64,000 nucleotides of DNA from Anaerolineaceae bacterium (GCA_026708325.1 JAPOVC010000018.1:62001-126000), one strand, 5' to 3'. Positions 16,314-25,337 are shown, counted from the first letter of the stretch. Program-made: numbers and translations. Notes: generated by a model from the letters alone, not told the origin.

Positions 16314-16763
16314 CTAGAAGTAGCCCTGCATCAGGCGCAGGAACCAGAAGGGCGTCAGGGCGCCGGAGACGTTGTCGTAGACTTCCGCCCAGGGCTTGAT
16401 ATCCAGCACGGGCGTGCCGTCGATGGCATCGAGGCGGCGCACCGTCAGCACGTTGTCGGCCACGGCGATGATTTCGGCGGCGGAGACCCCGATGCCGTTG
16501 GGGCGCACACGGTCGCGTTGGGCGAAAACGCCCAGTTCGGGCATGTCGGCGCGGTCCCGCGGGCGATGCACCAGGTCCTTCTCAAGGTCGAAGCTGGCCT
16601 CGTGCATGGAATAGACCACCATCACGTGCGACCACTGATCGATGCCTTGCAGGCCGGGCGCCAGCTCCGGCCGCAGGTGAATCTCGGCGACGACGTCGCC
16701 CCAGCTCTCGTCCAGGGCTTCCGTGACCGGTGAGCGAACCACGCCCACGGCTTCGATCTGCAT
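16314..16763 (-). CDS. trmO: TrmO/TsaA-family tRNA (t6A37) N6-methyltransferase
   Basis: A 149-residue beta-barrel SAM-dependent methyltransferase of the TsaA/VirR family. Marks are GVVRSPV near the start, QWSHVMVVYSMH, RPNGIGVSAAEI and LDIKPWAEVYD (matching the family DxKPY segment). E. coli TrmO methylates t6A37 of tRNA-Thr. The start at 16763 is chosen from a GAGGAC ribosome-binding site and family length; the longer frame would begin in repeat DNA. It heads the trmO-gatA-P-loop-enolase set. Confidence 0.88.
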   Translation of the reverse strand: MQIEAVGVVRSPVTEALDESWGDVVAEIHLRPELAPGLQGIDQWSHVMVVYSMHEASFDLEKDLVHRPRDRADMPELGVFAQRDRVRPNGIGVSAAEIIAVADNVLTVRRLDAIDGTPVLDIKPWAEVYDNVSGALTPFWFLRLMQGYF

Positions 16764-16846
16764 GACCAGTCCTCGCTCTTGCCTGCGGGTCAGTGTAGCG
16801 ATGCGCGCGGGAGGAGTCCAGACGGGGCGGGCGGGCGCCGAACGCT

Positions 16847-16978
16847 GTACGGGCGACATATCATGTCGCCCGCTGATACACCATGACGCCTTCGGGCGTT
16901 GAGTTTACGGCGGGCGATCTGATAGATCGCCCGTACACCGTGGCATTTTGTAGGGGCGATTTATCAAATCGCCCGTCA
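16847..16978. repeat. Palindromic repeat cluster
   Basis: Three modules are close together: GGGCGACATATCATGTCGCCC (16852-16872), GGGCGATCTGATAGATCGCCC near 16913, and GGGCGATTTATCAAATCGCCC near 16953. Each is a near-perfect palindrome around a variable TA-rich centre, flanked by GTAC or GTAGG. CGCCTTCGGGCG near 16890 is a further small hairpin. The cluster separates the FAD oxidoreductase end from the trmO start. Confidence 0.85.
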
Positions 16979-18400
16979 CGCCGTCACCCCCAGCCTCTTC
17001 AGCACGGCCTGCGCCGCGTGCCAGCCGCACATGCCGTGCACACCGCCGCCCGGCGGCGTCGACGAGGAACAGAGCCAGATGTCCGGCGCCGGCGTGGCGT
17101 AGGGCCGCAGCGCATTGACCGGACGGGCGAAGTGCTGCGCCAGGTCCTGCACGCCGCCGCCGATGTCGCCGCCAACGAGGTTGGGGTTGTGGGCTTCCAG
17201 TTGCGGCGCGTTGAGGCTGTGCCGCGCCAGCACCCGCTCGCGGAAACCGGGCGCGAAGCGTTCGATCTGCGCCTCGATGCGCGCCGTCATGTCGACCGCG
17301 CTGCCATGCGGCACGTGGCAATAGGCCCAGGCCGTATGCTGCCCCTCCGGCGCCCGCCTGTCGTCGAAGAGGCTTTGCTGGCCCAGGATCACGAAGGGCC
17401 GGTCACTGACCTGGCCGCGCCAAACCCTGCTCAGCGAGTCCGCGATGTCGTCGCTGGAGCCGCCCAGATGCAGCGTGCCCGCCCGCCGGCATTCGGCCGC
17501 CGCCCAGGGGATCGGCGCCGCTAGGGCGTAGTCGAGCTTGAAGACTCCCGGGCCGTAACGGTAGCGCGCCAGCGCGCGGCGGTAACGCGGCGGAAAGCGA
17601 TTCCCGGCGAGGCGCAGGAGCTGCCGCGGCGTCACGTCAAGGAGATACGCGCGCGCCGGCGGCAGGTCATCGACGACAATCACTTCCTCGCCCGTGACGA
17701 TCTCGCCACCCAGTGAGAGCAGATGCGAGCCCAGCGCCTGGGCCAGGGCCTGCGCGCCGCCGCGCGGCGAGGGCCAGCCGACGCTCTGCGCCAGCGCCGC
17801 CAGCAGGAGGCCGAAAGCGCCGGAAGGCGAGCGTTGCAGCGGCAAAACGCCATGGGCGGCGTTTCCGGCCAGCAGGGCCCGGGCCTCCCCGCCGCGCAGC
17901 AGACGCCGCGCCAGGGTCGCAGCGGGCAACAGGGCCGGCAGGGCGAAACGGGCCAGCGTGAGCGGTCGCCGTGGCCGGTGCAGCGGCGCCAGCAGCTCCT
18001 CGAACAGCGCGTCGTGCTGCCTCACCAGCGGGCCGAACAGCCGCCGCCAGGTCTTCCCGTCACGACCCAGGGCGGCCGCCGTGGCCGCCAGCGAGCGCTG
18101 CAGCTTCAGCGCCCGGGCGCCCTCCAGGGGGTGGGCCAGCGGCAGCGGCGGCTGCACCCACTCCAGACCATGGCCCGCCAAAGGCAGGGCGCGCAGAAAG
18201 GGCGAGGCCAGCGCCAGGGGATGGACCGCCGAGCAAAGGTCATGCGTGAAGCCCGGCAGGGTCAGTTCGGCGGAGCGCAGGCCGCCGCCGATCTCCGCCT
18301 GCGCTTCGTACACGCGCACTTGCAGGCCTCCTTGCGCCAGGGCGATGGCGGCCGCCAGGCCGTTGGGTCCGGCGCCGACGACGATGGCGTCGGGGTTCAC
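16976..18400 (-). CDS. FAD-dependent oxidoreductase (phytoene-desaturase/PYROXD2-like)
   Basis: A 474-residue flavoprotein. It has the dinucleotide-binding motif VVGAGPNGLAAAIAL at the N-terminus, the GGGLRSAELTLPGF segment and the C-terminal flavin motif SSTPPGGGVHGMCGWHAA. These place it with the carotenoid-isomerase/phytoene-desaturase-like amine-oxidase fold group, whose members in bacteria act on diverse lipids. Its ATG overlaps the preceding epimerase stop (ATGA). The substrate is unknown. It ends in repeat DNA. Confidence 0.88.
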   Translation of the reverse strand: MNPDAIVVGAGPNGLAAAIALAQGGLQVRVYEAQAEIGGGLRSAELTLPGFTHDLCSAVHPLALASPFLRALPLAGHGLEWVQPPLPLAHPLEGARALKLQRSLAATAAALGRDGKTWRRLFGPLVRQHDALFEELLAPLHRPRRPLTLARFALPALLPAATLARRLLRGGEARALLAGNAAHGVLPLQRSPSGAFGLLLAALAQSVGWPSPRGGAQALAQALGSHLLSLGGEIVTGEEVIVVDDLPPARAYLLDVTPRQLLRLAGNRFPPRYRRALARYRYGPGVFKLDYALAAPIPWAAAECRRAGTLHLGGSSDDIADSLSRVWRGQVSDRPFVILGQQSLFDDRRAPEGQHTAWAYCHVPHGSAVDMTARIEAQIERFAPGFRERVLARHSLNAPQLEAHNPNLVGGDIGGGVQDLAQHFARPVNALRPYATPAPDIWLCSSSTPPGGGVHGMCGWHAAQAVLKRLGVTA

Positions 18401-19401
18401 AGCTGGCGGGCGAGGGCCAGTTCGTCGCCGCGGCGGGCGTAGGAAGGCGGCGCTGGCGGCGCCTGCCGCTCAACCTCTCGCACGATGTCGGCCAGACAGG
18501 CCGCCAGCGGCGTGTAGCGCATTCCGAGTTCAGCCACACTGCGCGCGTTGTCCAGTTCCGACATCCAGGTTTCGCTGAAAGGCGAACAACCAGGCAACAG
18601 GCCCGCGCCTTCCAGTTCGGCCCGGGGGACCTCGACCAGGGGCGCCGGTCTGAGTCCCGCGACCTCGGCCAGCAGGGCCAGCCAGTCGGCGAGGCTGACG
18701 GTCTCGTCCTGGCTGATGTTGAAGACCTCGCCGCGCCCCGGCCCGCGCGCCAGCAACGCCAGGATGGCCTGCACCACGTCAGCGGCGTAGACGTGACGCA
18801 GCGGATACTGTGGCGCGTCCGGCACCAGCACCGGCCCGCCGTCGCGCAGGCGCAGCAGATAGCTGTACAGGCGCAGGAAGTGGTCCCGCGCGCTGTTGAC
18901 CATGGGCAGACGCAGCGTGCTGACCGGCAGAGCCCGCTCCTGCCAGGCGCGCGCCAGCAGGTCCTCGGCCTCGCGCTTTTCGACGCCATACAGCCATTCT
19001 TCATGATCGAAGCTGCCTGGCGTGGGCTCGGGCATGGCGCTGCCGAGATCGTAATCGTCCTCATGGAAGGGTCGCTGCAGACCCTCGCGCACCAGATAGA
19101 CCTGACCTGTGCTGATAAACACATAGTGTCCCGTGCGGCCGGCCAGTTGCGCGATGCTGCGCCGCGCCTGCGCGCCGTCGTAAAGCACCATGTCGACCAC
19201 CGCGTCATGGTCCGCCAGGGCCAGGGCCGGTTCCAGCCCGTCCGGCGCGTTGCGGTCGCCGCGGACGCGCGTCACAGCCGCGGGCAGGTCGTCCCGCGTT
19301 CGTCCGCGATTGAAGACCGTCACCGCATGCCCTGCCTCCAGCAGGGCCAGGGCCAGCATGTGGCCCACGTTACGCGTTCCGCCGATGATGAGGATGTTCA
19401 T
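18397..19401 (-). CDS. NAD-dependent epimerase/dehydratase-like protein
   Basis: 334 residues with an atypical SDR motif GGTRNVGHMLALALLEAG, FNRGRT after the second strand, VFISTGQVY (catalytic strand) and YGVEK as YxxxK. RHVYAADVVQAIL is the usual cofactor-side loop. The sequence resembles isoflavone-reductase or CSP41-like SDRs found in bacterial sugar metabolism. It is coupled to the FAD gene by a four-base overlap and follows the flippase by 36 bases. Probably modifies a sugar nucleotide or the glycan handled by its operon. Confidence 0.85.
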   Translation of the reverse strand: MNILIIGGTRNVGHMLALALLEAGHAVTVFNRGRTRDDLPAAVTRVRGDRNAPDGLEPALALADHDAVVDMVLYDGAQARRSIAQLAGRTGHYVFISTGQVYLVREGLQRPFHEDDYDLGSAMPEPTPGSFDHEEWLYGVEKREAEDLLARAWQERALPVSTLRLPMVNSARDHFLRLYSYLLRLRDGGPVLVPDAPQYPLRHVYAADVVQAILALLARGPGRGEVFNISQDETVSLADWLALLAEVAGLRPAPLVEVPRAELEGAGLLPGCSPFSETWMSELDNARSVAELGMRYTPLAACLADIVREVERQAPPAPPSYARRGDELALARQL

Positions 19402-19437
19402 GGGCGATCCCGACCTTTCCCGGAGTTGTGGAGCGTT

Positions 19438-20865
19438 TCAGACCTGCCCGGCAGCGGCTTCCTGCTCCGCGTGAATGTGACGGTAGAGGGTCGGCAGGGT
19501 CAGAAGGACCGTCAGGCTGATAGAGATCAGATACAGGGCGTTGATGATCCAGACGCCGCCGTTCGCGCCGGTCTCCATGACCAGCCAGGCGCCCGGCGGC
19601 AGGATGAGCAGCAGCAACAGCACGCGCATCCAGACCATGCGCATCACCAGGTCCAGCGCGCGATACAGCGGGCCGAAGATGCCGCCCAGCGTGGTCGCCA
19701 GGCCGAAGACCGCCAGCGCCGGGATCAATGGCAGCACCGGTCGCCACTTCTCGCCGAAGAGCGGCACCATCACTAGTGGGGCGACCAGCAACAGGGCCGC
19801 ATAGACCAGCACACCGCCCAGCAGCAGCGCCAGCAATACGCGCCGGAAATTGAACCAGAGCCGTATGAAATTGCCGCGTCCCACTGCCTGCGGAACGATC
19901 GCCTGCATGTTGTCCTGCACGCCCTGGGTCAGGATGCTGCTGCGGTCGATCAGGCGCAGGCCCAGATGTACGTAACCGGCGGCGGCCTGCCCGGCCAGCA
20001 CGCCGACCAGCTGCACCGGCAGAAACTGGAAGAGCCCGGAGAGATTCTTGTCGAGGGCGTTGGCCAGGCCGAAGCGCCAGTAGCCGCGAAGCGAAACCCG
20101 GACGCTGCGCCGCAGCACCGCCCCTGGTGACGGCCACAGCTCCTCGTCGCTGCGCCGGTGACGCAGGTAAAGCGCCAGGCCCAGTAGCGTCGCCACGACG
20201 GAGAAGAGCACCCGCGCCGCCACCTGGGCGGCGGCCGTCGCCCAGAGCAGGGCCGCCAGCACCTGCAGGGCGGTCAGCACCACCTGGTTGACGGTCATCA
20301 ACAGGGCCGCCTGGCGCATGGCGCGGTGGGCGCGGAAGCAGGACTGGACCAGCAGGTAAAACGGATCGAAGAGCAGAATCAACGCCAGCCAGGCGGCCAG
20401 CGAGCCGACCGCGCTGTTGCCCACGGTGCTGAAGCCGGCCAGGATGGCGAAATCCAGCCCGTATCCTGGCAGCGGGACGACGGGGTCGCGGTACAGCAGC
20501 GCCGCCAGCGCCGGCCCGAGGACCGCCAGCACCGCCAGGCTGGACAGCGCCCAGAACAGGGTGACCTTGATGGTGACCGCCAGCAGATCGAGGACTTCTT
20601 CCCGGTCGCCCCGGGCCACCGCCGCCGGCAAGAGCGCATCGACGCTGACCGCCATGCCGCTCAGGTTCAGCGTGCGCCAGATGTTGAGAAAGGTGAGCGC
20701 GAGGGCGAAGAGGCCGTAGTTGAAGGGGCCCAGACGCGCGGGCACGAAGACCCAGGCGATCATCCCCAGACCCACCACCGCCAGGCGCCCCAGTTGCAGG
20801 GTCAGCGTGTCGCGCACAAACTTGCGTCGCAGAAACTCGCGCAGCGCCGTTGTCAGGGACTTCAT
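19438..20865 (-). CDS. Polysaccharide flippase (Wzx/MurJ-like MATE fold)
   Basis: A 475-residue membrane protein with about 12-14 helices. It starts with a short amphipathic stretch and TLTLQLGRLAVVGLGMIAWVFV, as in the polysaccharide biosynthesis family, and has the LGPFNYGLFALAL element typical of Wzx-type flippases. It would move lipid-linked glycans across the membrane. Its start overlaps the glycosyltransferase stop by one base (TGATG), which suggests coupling. The context (GT4 upstream, epimerase downstream) supports surface glycan export. Confidence 0.88.
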   Translation of the reverse strand: MKSLTTALREFLRRKFVRDTLTLQLGRLAVVGLGMIAWVFVPARLGPFNYGLFALALTFLNIWRTLNLSGMAVSVDALLPAAVARGDREEVLDLLAVTIKVTLFWALSSLAVLAVLGPALAALLYRDPVVPLPGYGLDFAILAGFSTVGNSAVGSLAAWLALILLFDPFYLLVQSCFRAHRAMRQAALLMTVNQVVLTALQVLAALLWATAAAQVAARVLFSVVATLLGLALYLRHRRSDEELWPSPGAVLRRSVRVSLRGYWRFGLANALDKNLSGLFQFLPVQLVGVLAGQAAAGYVHLGLRLIDRSSILTQGVQDNMQAIVPQAVGRGNFIRLWFNFRRVLLALLLGGVLVYAALLLVAPLVMVPLFGEKWRPVLPLIPALAVFGLATTLGGIFGPLYRALDLVMRMVWMRVLLLLLILPPGAWLVMETGANGGVWIINALYLISISLTVLLTLPTLYRHIHAEQEAAAGQV

Positions 20866-21986
20866 CAGGCCGCCAGTCGCCGGTAGTGCGCGATCAGGTC
20901 TTCAGCGACTCGCTCCCAGGTCTGTTGCCGCGCCCGCGCGCGTCCGGCCGCGCCCATGCGCTGCGCCCGCTGCGGGTCGCGCAGCAGGCCCGTGATGGCC
21001 GCCGCCAACGCCACTTCCACATTCTGCTGGGGCAGCAGCAGGCCGGTCTCGCCTTCCACCACGGCGTCCTCTGTGCCGCAGTCACGGGTGCCAATGACGG
21101 GCAGGCCGGCCGCGCTGGCCTCCAGGTGCGCCAGGCCGAAGCCTTCAAAGCGCGGCCCGATGTTCAGCGCGGGCAGGGCGAAGACCTGCGCCGCCGCGTA
21201 CCAGCCGAGCAGGGTCGTCTCGTCCACCTGGCCTGTCAGCTTCACCCGCTGTTCCAGATCGAGGCGGCGGATTTCGCCACGCAGACGCCCGACGTAGTCC
21301 GGCGCGTCGTCCAGGTTGCCGACGATGACGCAACGCGCCTGCGGCAGGTCGGCAGCCACCTGCGCCATGGCCCGCACAAGTTGCAGCGTGCCCTTGCGCG
21401 CCTTGGGCGTACCCACGGAGAGTACCGTCGGGCCCTCCGTGGCCTGCGGCGGGACCGGCCGGTCGAAACGCCTGGCGTCGATGCCGTTGGGAATCACCAG
21501 GGGCTGCGCGCCCGGCAGCAATTCCCGCGCGACCTGCGCCGTGTAGCGGCTGACGCAGACCAGTTGCGATCGCGCCAGCGCCCGGCGCCAAAGCATGCCG
21601 GCCGGCCAGGGGCGCTGCGTCAGCAGGCGCAGGTAACTGCCGTGGGCCGTCACCAGATGCGGGCGCCGGCCCGCGACCCGCAGACCGCTGACGGCGCAGG
21701 GCTCGATCATGCTGTGCAGCAGGTCGCAACTGCGCAAGGCTCGCGCCACGGCAGGGCTCGCCAGCAGGCTGCGCGCCAGAGTCTGCCGCGCGGCCGGCAC
21801 GACGTCGGGCAACAAACGACGCTGTTCCAGAGTTTCATGGGGCGGGCTGTTGCGGGCGCTGACCACGATGAGCGGCAGCCCGGCGCGTTGCAGCGCCAGC
21901 AACAGGTCATGGCTGTAACGCGCCCAGCCATGGCGCTGGCCGATATCGCCGGTCAGAAAGCCGACCTGCGGCAGCGACCCGGCCAC
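20865..21986 (-). CDS. Glycosyltransferase family 4
   Basis: A 373-residue GT-B enzyme. The N-terminal domain has GHGWARYSHDLLLAL and VTAHGSYLRLL, and the C-terminal domain has VLSVGTPKARKGTLQLVRAM, PNGIDARRF and a donor-binding region EGFGLAHLEASAAGLPVIG with the EX7E pattern. It transfers a sugar from a nucleotide donor to a glycan, probably the one exported by the adjacent flippase. It lies four bases after the MutS-like gene. Confidence 0.93.
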   Translation of the reverse strand: MAGSLPQVGFLTGDIGQRHGWARYSHDLLLALQRAGLPLIVVSARNSPPHETLEQRRLLPDVVPAARQTLARSLLASPAVARALRSCDLLHSMIEPCAVSGLRVAGRRPHLVTAHGSYLRLLTQRPWPAGMLWRRALARSQLVCVSRYTAQVARELLPGAQPLVIPNGIDARRFDRPVPPQATEGPTVLSVGTPKARKGTLQLVRAMAQVAADLPQARCVIVGNLDDAPDYVGRLRGEIRRLDLEQRVKLTGQVDETTLLGWYAAAQVFALPALNIGPRFEGFGLAHLEASAAGLPVIGTRDCGTEDAVVEGETGLLLPQQNVEVALAAAITGLLRDPQRAQRMGAAGRARARQQTWERVAEDLIAHYRRLAA

Positions 21987-21990
21987 GGAC

Positions 21991-23715
21991 TCAGCCAGCC
22001 TCCCCGCGCTCCGCCTCCGGCGTCAACCCGTTGCGCGCCAGCAACTGCGCGCGCAGTTGCTCGAAGCTGATGCCATAGTGCGCCGCGATTTCCCGCGCGT
22101 GGCTGTGGCCCAGGGGCGGACCCGGCACGATGCGAAAGGTGCGCTGTACCATGGCGCCGTCATCGTCGACCTCGCGCACCTGCGCCACCAGGCTCACGAC
22201 CTCGCTGTCGCCCCCGGTCTCCTCGTTGATGCCCTCCGCGTCCGCTGCCAGTTCGTGCAGGTGGGTGGCGAAGAGGGCCCGCGCGCCCAGCAGACGCAGC
22301 GCCCGCAGGATGTCGCGCGCCAGCCAGAAGCTTTCGCCAGCGCTGGTGCTGGCCAGCGATTCGTTGAAGAGCAGCAGGCTGTGACGCGTGGCCTGGCCGA
22401 AAATGGCCGCCAGGCGCTGCGCCTCCTCGCCCAGGCGGCCGCTGGCGAGCTGCGGGTTCTCGGCGCTGGCGAAGTGCGTGAAAAGCCCGTCAACGGGGCT
22501 CATGCGCGCCGCTTCTGCCGGCAGATACAGGCCGGCCTGAAAGAGCACCTGCGCCAGGCCCAGCGCTTGCGTCCAGGTGGTCTTGCCGCCGCGGTTGGGC
22601 CCGGTCAGGATGTAGATGCGGCCGGCGGCGCCGAAGTCGGCGTCGTTGCCGACGATCTCCCCGTCCAGCGCGCGCGCGCGGCCGGCCGGCGCCAGTTGCA
22701 GGGCCAGGTTGAGGTTGACCAGGCCGCGCAGGACGCTCACACGCGCCTCCGGCGGGGCCGGTTGCGGCCGGCACAGGGGCAGGTCGCAGGCGCGCAAATG
22801 CTCGATCAGGCGCAGGGCGCCGAGGAAAAAGGCGATCTCCGGCTGCAGCAGCAGCAGGTCCCGTCCGCTCATGCGCGTGTAACGGCGCAGGGCGGCGGCC
22901 AGGGGCCGGCAAATCTCGTTCAGTACGTCGTTCAGGTCACGAAACAGCGGCTCCAGCAGGGGGCTGTCGCCTTCTTTCAGACGCGCGCCGCGGCCCTCGC
23001 CATCCCCGGCGCGGTGCAGCGGGCCGATGCCTTTCTCACCGGGACGCGCGCCGCCAAGACGTTGAAAAAGAGAGAGCGTGTCGCCGCGAAAGGGTTGCTG
23101 GTGAACGGCCAGCAGCGTGGCCTCGGCCGGGCGCAACTGCCCGTCCAGGTTGATGCCGATGGTGATGGCCCGCAGGCTGCGAATCTGCTCCAGCAGGTCG
23201 GGCAGTTCCCCCTGCAGGTCCTGAAACAGCGGGTCCGCGGCGAGGGCCGCCGTCTGCTCGCGCAGGGCGCGCAGGGCTTCGGAGCGTAGCGCCGGGCCGG
23301 CCTCGGCCAGCAGGTCGCTCAGCAGCGTCACGCAGTCGACCAGGCTTTCCAGCTCGCCCAGGCGCCAGGTCACCTTCTGCAACTCGTCCTGGTTCCACTG
23401 CGGCCGCGCCATGTATTCCTGCAGGGTCTGCAGAATGGCGAGCGCCGAACCAAGCCCGGCAGCCAGCGCCGGACTGTTCAGCAGGTCCTCGATAACGTCG
23501 AGGCGCCAGTTGATGTGGGCCGGGTCCTGCAGGGGTTGCAGCAGGATATCCTGCGTGCTGCGGCGCCAGCGGGGTTCGAGGACCAGCAGCGAGAGCAGCG
23601 GGTCCAGGTTCAAGTCCGCCGTGTGCCAGCGCGCGGCGGGGACGGGCGCTGGCGGGTCGTCACGCCGCGGCCAAAGCAGGCTCGCCGCGCCTTCCCTGCC
23701 CGTGTCGTCTGCCAT
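21991..23715 (-). CDS. MutS-like ATPase (C-terminal MutS domain, mismatch-recognition domain absent)
   Basis: 574 residues. The N-terminal half is helical and matches the MutS core/lever region. The C-terminal half carries the ATPase: LTGPNRGGKTTWTQ as Walker A (MutS normally has GPNMGGKST), then LLLFNESLASTSAGE, where the Walker B aspartate is replaced by asparagine. ATHLHEL is the switch histidine. There is no mismatch-binding N-terminal domain. This matches MutS-related proteins of unclear role, not a mismatch-repair MutS. The ATG at 23715 follows an extended -10 and a GCAGGGA site. It is the first gene of an operon with glycan genes, which is unexpected. Confidence 0.85.
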   Translation of the reverse strand: MADDTGREGAASLLWPRRDDPPAPVPAARWHTADLNLDPLLSLLVLEPRWRRSTQDILLQPLQDPAHINWRLDVIEDLLNSPALAAGLGSALAILQTLQEYMARPQWNQDELQKVTWRLGELESLVDCVTLLSDLLAEAGPALRSEALRALREQTAALAADPLFQDLQGELPDLLEQIRSLRAITIGINLDGQLRPAEATLLAVHQQPFRGDTLSLFQRLGGARPGEKGIGPLHRAGDGEGRGARLKEGDSPLLEPLFRDLNDVLNEICRPLAAALRRYTRMSGRDLLLLQPEIAFFLGALRLIEHLRACDLPLCRPQPAPPEARVSVLRGLVNLNLALQLAPAGRARALDGEIVGNDADFGAAGRIYILTGPNRGGKTTWTQALGLAQVLFQAGLYLPAEAARMSPVDGLFTHFASAENPQLASGRLGEEAQRLAAIFGQATRHSLLLFNESLASTSAGESFWLARDILRALRLLGARALFATHLHELAADAEGINEETGGDSEVVSLVAQVREVDDDGAMVQRTFRIVPGPPLGHSHAREIAAHYGISFEQLRAQLLARNGLTPEAERGEAG

Positions 23716-23750
23716 GCGCGTCGTTCCCTGCCGACCCTGCCGCCGGCGCC

Positions 23751-23759
23751 AGTATAGCA
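23751..23759 (-). promoter_or_regulatory. Extended -10 promoter of the MutS-like operon
   Basis: The minus strand reads TGCTATACT, an extended -10 match with TATACT. The start codon at 23715 is about 35 bases downstream. It probably drives all five genes down to 16976, as gaps are at most 36 bases. Confidence 0.55.
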
Positions 23760-23814
23760 CAGCGCCCTGTGATGACTGGTCGCAAAGGGTCTGTAGCAAT
23801 GGCATGGGGCGCGT

Positions 23815-23823
23815 GGTACCATC
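23815..23823 (+). promoter_or_regulatory. Extended -10 promoter of the FHA gene
   Basis: TGGTACCAT forms TGn plus TACCAT. The FHA start codon at 23859 lies 35 bases downstream with AGGGGA before it. TACCAT -10 boxes also precede the PP2C-like gene and the nucleotidyltransferase gene. Confidence 0.45.
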
Positions 23824-23858
23824 CCGCCAATCGCAGCAACGCACAGGGGATCAGCGCC

Positions 23859-24557
23859 ATGCAACAGGGGAGCGACCGTTTTCGTCTGGTTGTTCGCAGG
23901 GGCCCCACACCCAGCCACAGTTGGGACCTTGAAGGCGAACTGGTCACTGTCGGGCGCGACGTCAGCAACGACATCGTCATCAACGACGCCGAGGCCAGCC
24001 GGCAGCACCTGCGATTGCGCCGCCGCCGTGGCGGCGGCTACGTGCTGGAAGACCTCGGTTCCACCAACGGCACCTTTGTCAATGGCCAGCGCCTGAGTGG
24101 CGCGCGTTCGCTGCACAATGGCGACATGATCGGCATGGGCGAAACGGTCACCCTGGCCTACGAGCGCGTGCCGGGCACCGAAGGCATCGCCGTGGCGACC
24201 GGCCCATGGTCGCGCGGACCGGCGAGCGATGAGCAACCCGAGGCGGAAGCTGCGCCCCTGCCGGCCGCCCCCGAAGCGGCGGAAGTGCCCGCGCCCGCCC
24301 GTCAGGTGGTGGCGCGCGAGGTCCTGGAAGAACCGGCGCCGGCTTACGATTACGACCCCTACGACCTGCCGGAAGAGGAGGAAGAGCCGCGCCGCAACAC
24401 CATGCGCTGGATTGGCATCGGCTGCATCGTGTTGTTGCTGCTCTGTTGCTGCTTTACCCTGGCTGCCGTGGTGTTGATCGACCAGGCATGTCTGTGGGGC
24501 AGGATCCCCGTCCTGTCTGACGTCTTGCAGGCTCTGGGCTTCTATTTCACCTGCTGA
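23859..24557 (+). CDS. FHA-domain membrane protein
   Basis: 232 residues. An N-terminal forkhead-associated domain (about 8-100) shows the expected GRDVSNDIVIND (phosphothreonine-binding arginine and Ser/Asn), SRQHLRLR, and LGSTNGTFVNGQRL motifs. A proline, alanine and glutamate-rich linker follows, then one membrane helix (IGIGCIVLLLLCCCFTLAAV) close to a short C-terminal tail. It should bind a phosphorylated partner at the membrane. The start at 23859 has AGGGGA upstream. No Ser/Thr kinase gene is in this window, but a PP2C-like protein follows two genes on. Confidence 0.92.
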   Translation: MQQGSDRFRLVVRRGPTPSHSWDLEGELVTVGRDVSNDIVINDAEASRQHLRLRRRRGGGYVLEDLGSTNGTFVNGQRLSGARSLHNGDMIGMGETVTLAYERVPGTEGIAVATGPWSRGPASDEQPEAEAAPLPAAPEAAEVPAPARQVVAREVLEEPAPAYDYDPYDLPEEEEEPRRNTMRWIGIGCIVLLLLCCCFTLAAVVLIDQACLWGRIPVLSDVLQALGFYFTC

Positions 24558-24566
24558 AGCGCGCCG

Positions 24567-25145
24567 CTACTCCAGTTCGTCCAGCTGTGAACGCGCAATG
24601 CGATAGTGGTAGTTCTCGCGCGAGGCGGTCAGACGACCTTCCTCGATCCATTGCAGGATGTCGTCCTCGCTGACTTCCATATAGAGCGCCGCCTCGCTCA
24701 GCGACATCACGCTCGGGAAGGTCTCGCGCCGGTTGCCGGGACGCATCGACAATCCGGGCAGGTTGAGCCCGCCCGTTCGCGCAGGGGCGGCGGGCCGACC
24801 CGTCGCGCGCTGTTCGCGCGCCTCATCCTGCAGTTCTCCCAGCAGGCCCGGCAGTCGCGGCGCGTTCGGCGATTCGCCCAGCAGGAACCAGGCGAGAACG
24901 GCCACCAGCACCATGCCCAGGAACTCGAGCAGACCGATCACGCCCTGGGCGAAGGAGATGGCGCTGGCGTTGCGGCCAAAGGCCAGCGGCACAAAGAGTC
25001 CGTTCAACAGCAATGACATCAGCGCCGGCAGGGTCAACAGGACTCCCGCCGCGCGTACGTGCCGTCCTGCCGTCCTGAGCGATCCGTAATCGACCCGTTG
25101 CCGCGCGATCAGGACGATTCCGATCAACAGCAGGATGAGTGCCAT
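24567..25145 (-). CDS. Membrane protein with C-terminal HTH (excisionase-like) domain
   Basis: 192 residues. The N-terminal half has three hydrophobic helices (about 1-14, 33-55 and 68-90). The C-terminal 50 residues, VMSLSEAALYMEVSEDDI and then IEEGRLTASRENYHYRI, match an excisionase/MerR-type helix-turn-helix. This suggests a membrane-tethered DNA-binding regulator. The start has AAGGAAA upstream. It converges with the FHA gene (nine-base gap) and is divergent from the PP2C-like gene, so it is placed to regulate its neighbours. The function is inferred from domain layout. Confidence 0.8.
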   Translation of the reverse strand: MALILLLIGIVLIARQRVDYGSLRTAGRHVRAAGVLLTLPALMSLLLNGLFVPLAFGRNASAISFAQGVIGLLEFLGMVLVAVLAWFLLGESPNAPRLPGLLGELQDEAREQRATGRPAAPARTGGLNLPGLSMRPGNRRETFPSVMSLSEAALYMEVSEDDILQWIEEGRLTASRENYHYRIARSQLDELE

Positions 25146-25280
25146 CGCGATTTCCTTCGTCTTGAACCCCTGCTGCCAGTGTACACGATGTGGCCTCGCT
25201 TCGCCGCCCCCGGCCGCTCCTGTTCAGCCGGAATTAATGATTGAACGGGGGTCACTCCTTATGCTCCGCCAATGCGGATT

Positions 25281-25308
25281 TTGAATGCGCCACAAAATGC
25301 AGTACCAT
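25281..25308 (+). promoter_or_regulatory. Promoter of the PP2C-like/propeller gene (TTGAAT-N16-TACCAT)
   Basis: The -35 box TTGAAT (25281-25286) and -10 TACCAT (25303-25308) are 16 bases apart, with the ATG at 25338 about 30 bases downstream. The 192-base gap 25146-25337 holds no other recognisable element. Confidence 0.55.
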
Positions 25309-25337
25309 GCACCGGGCTGGTGAATGCGGGACAGACC

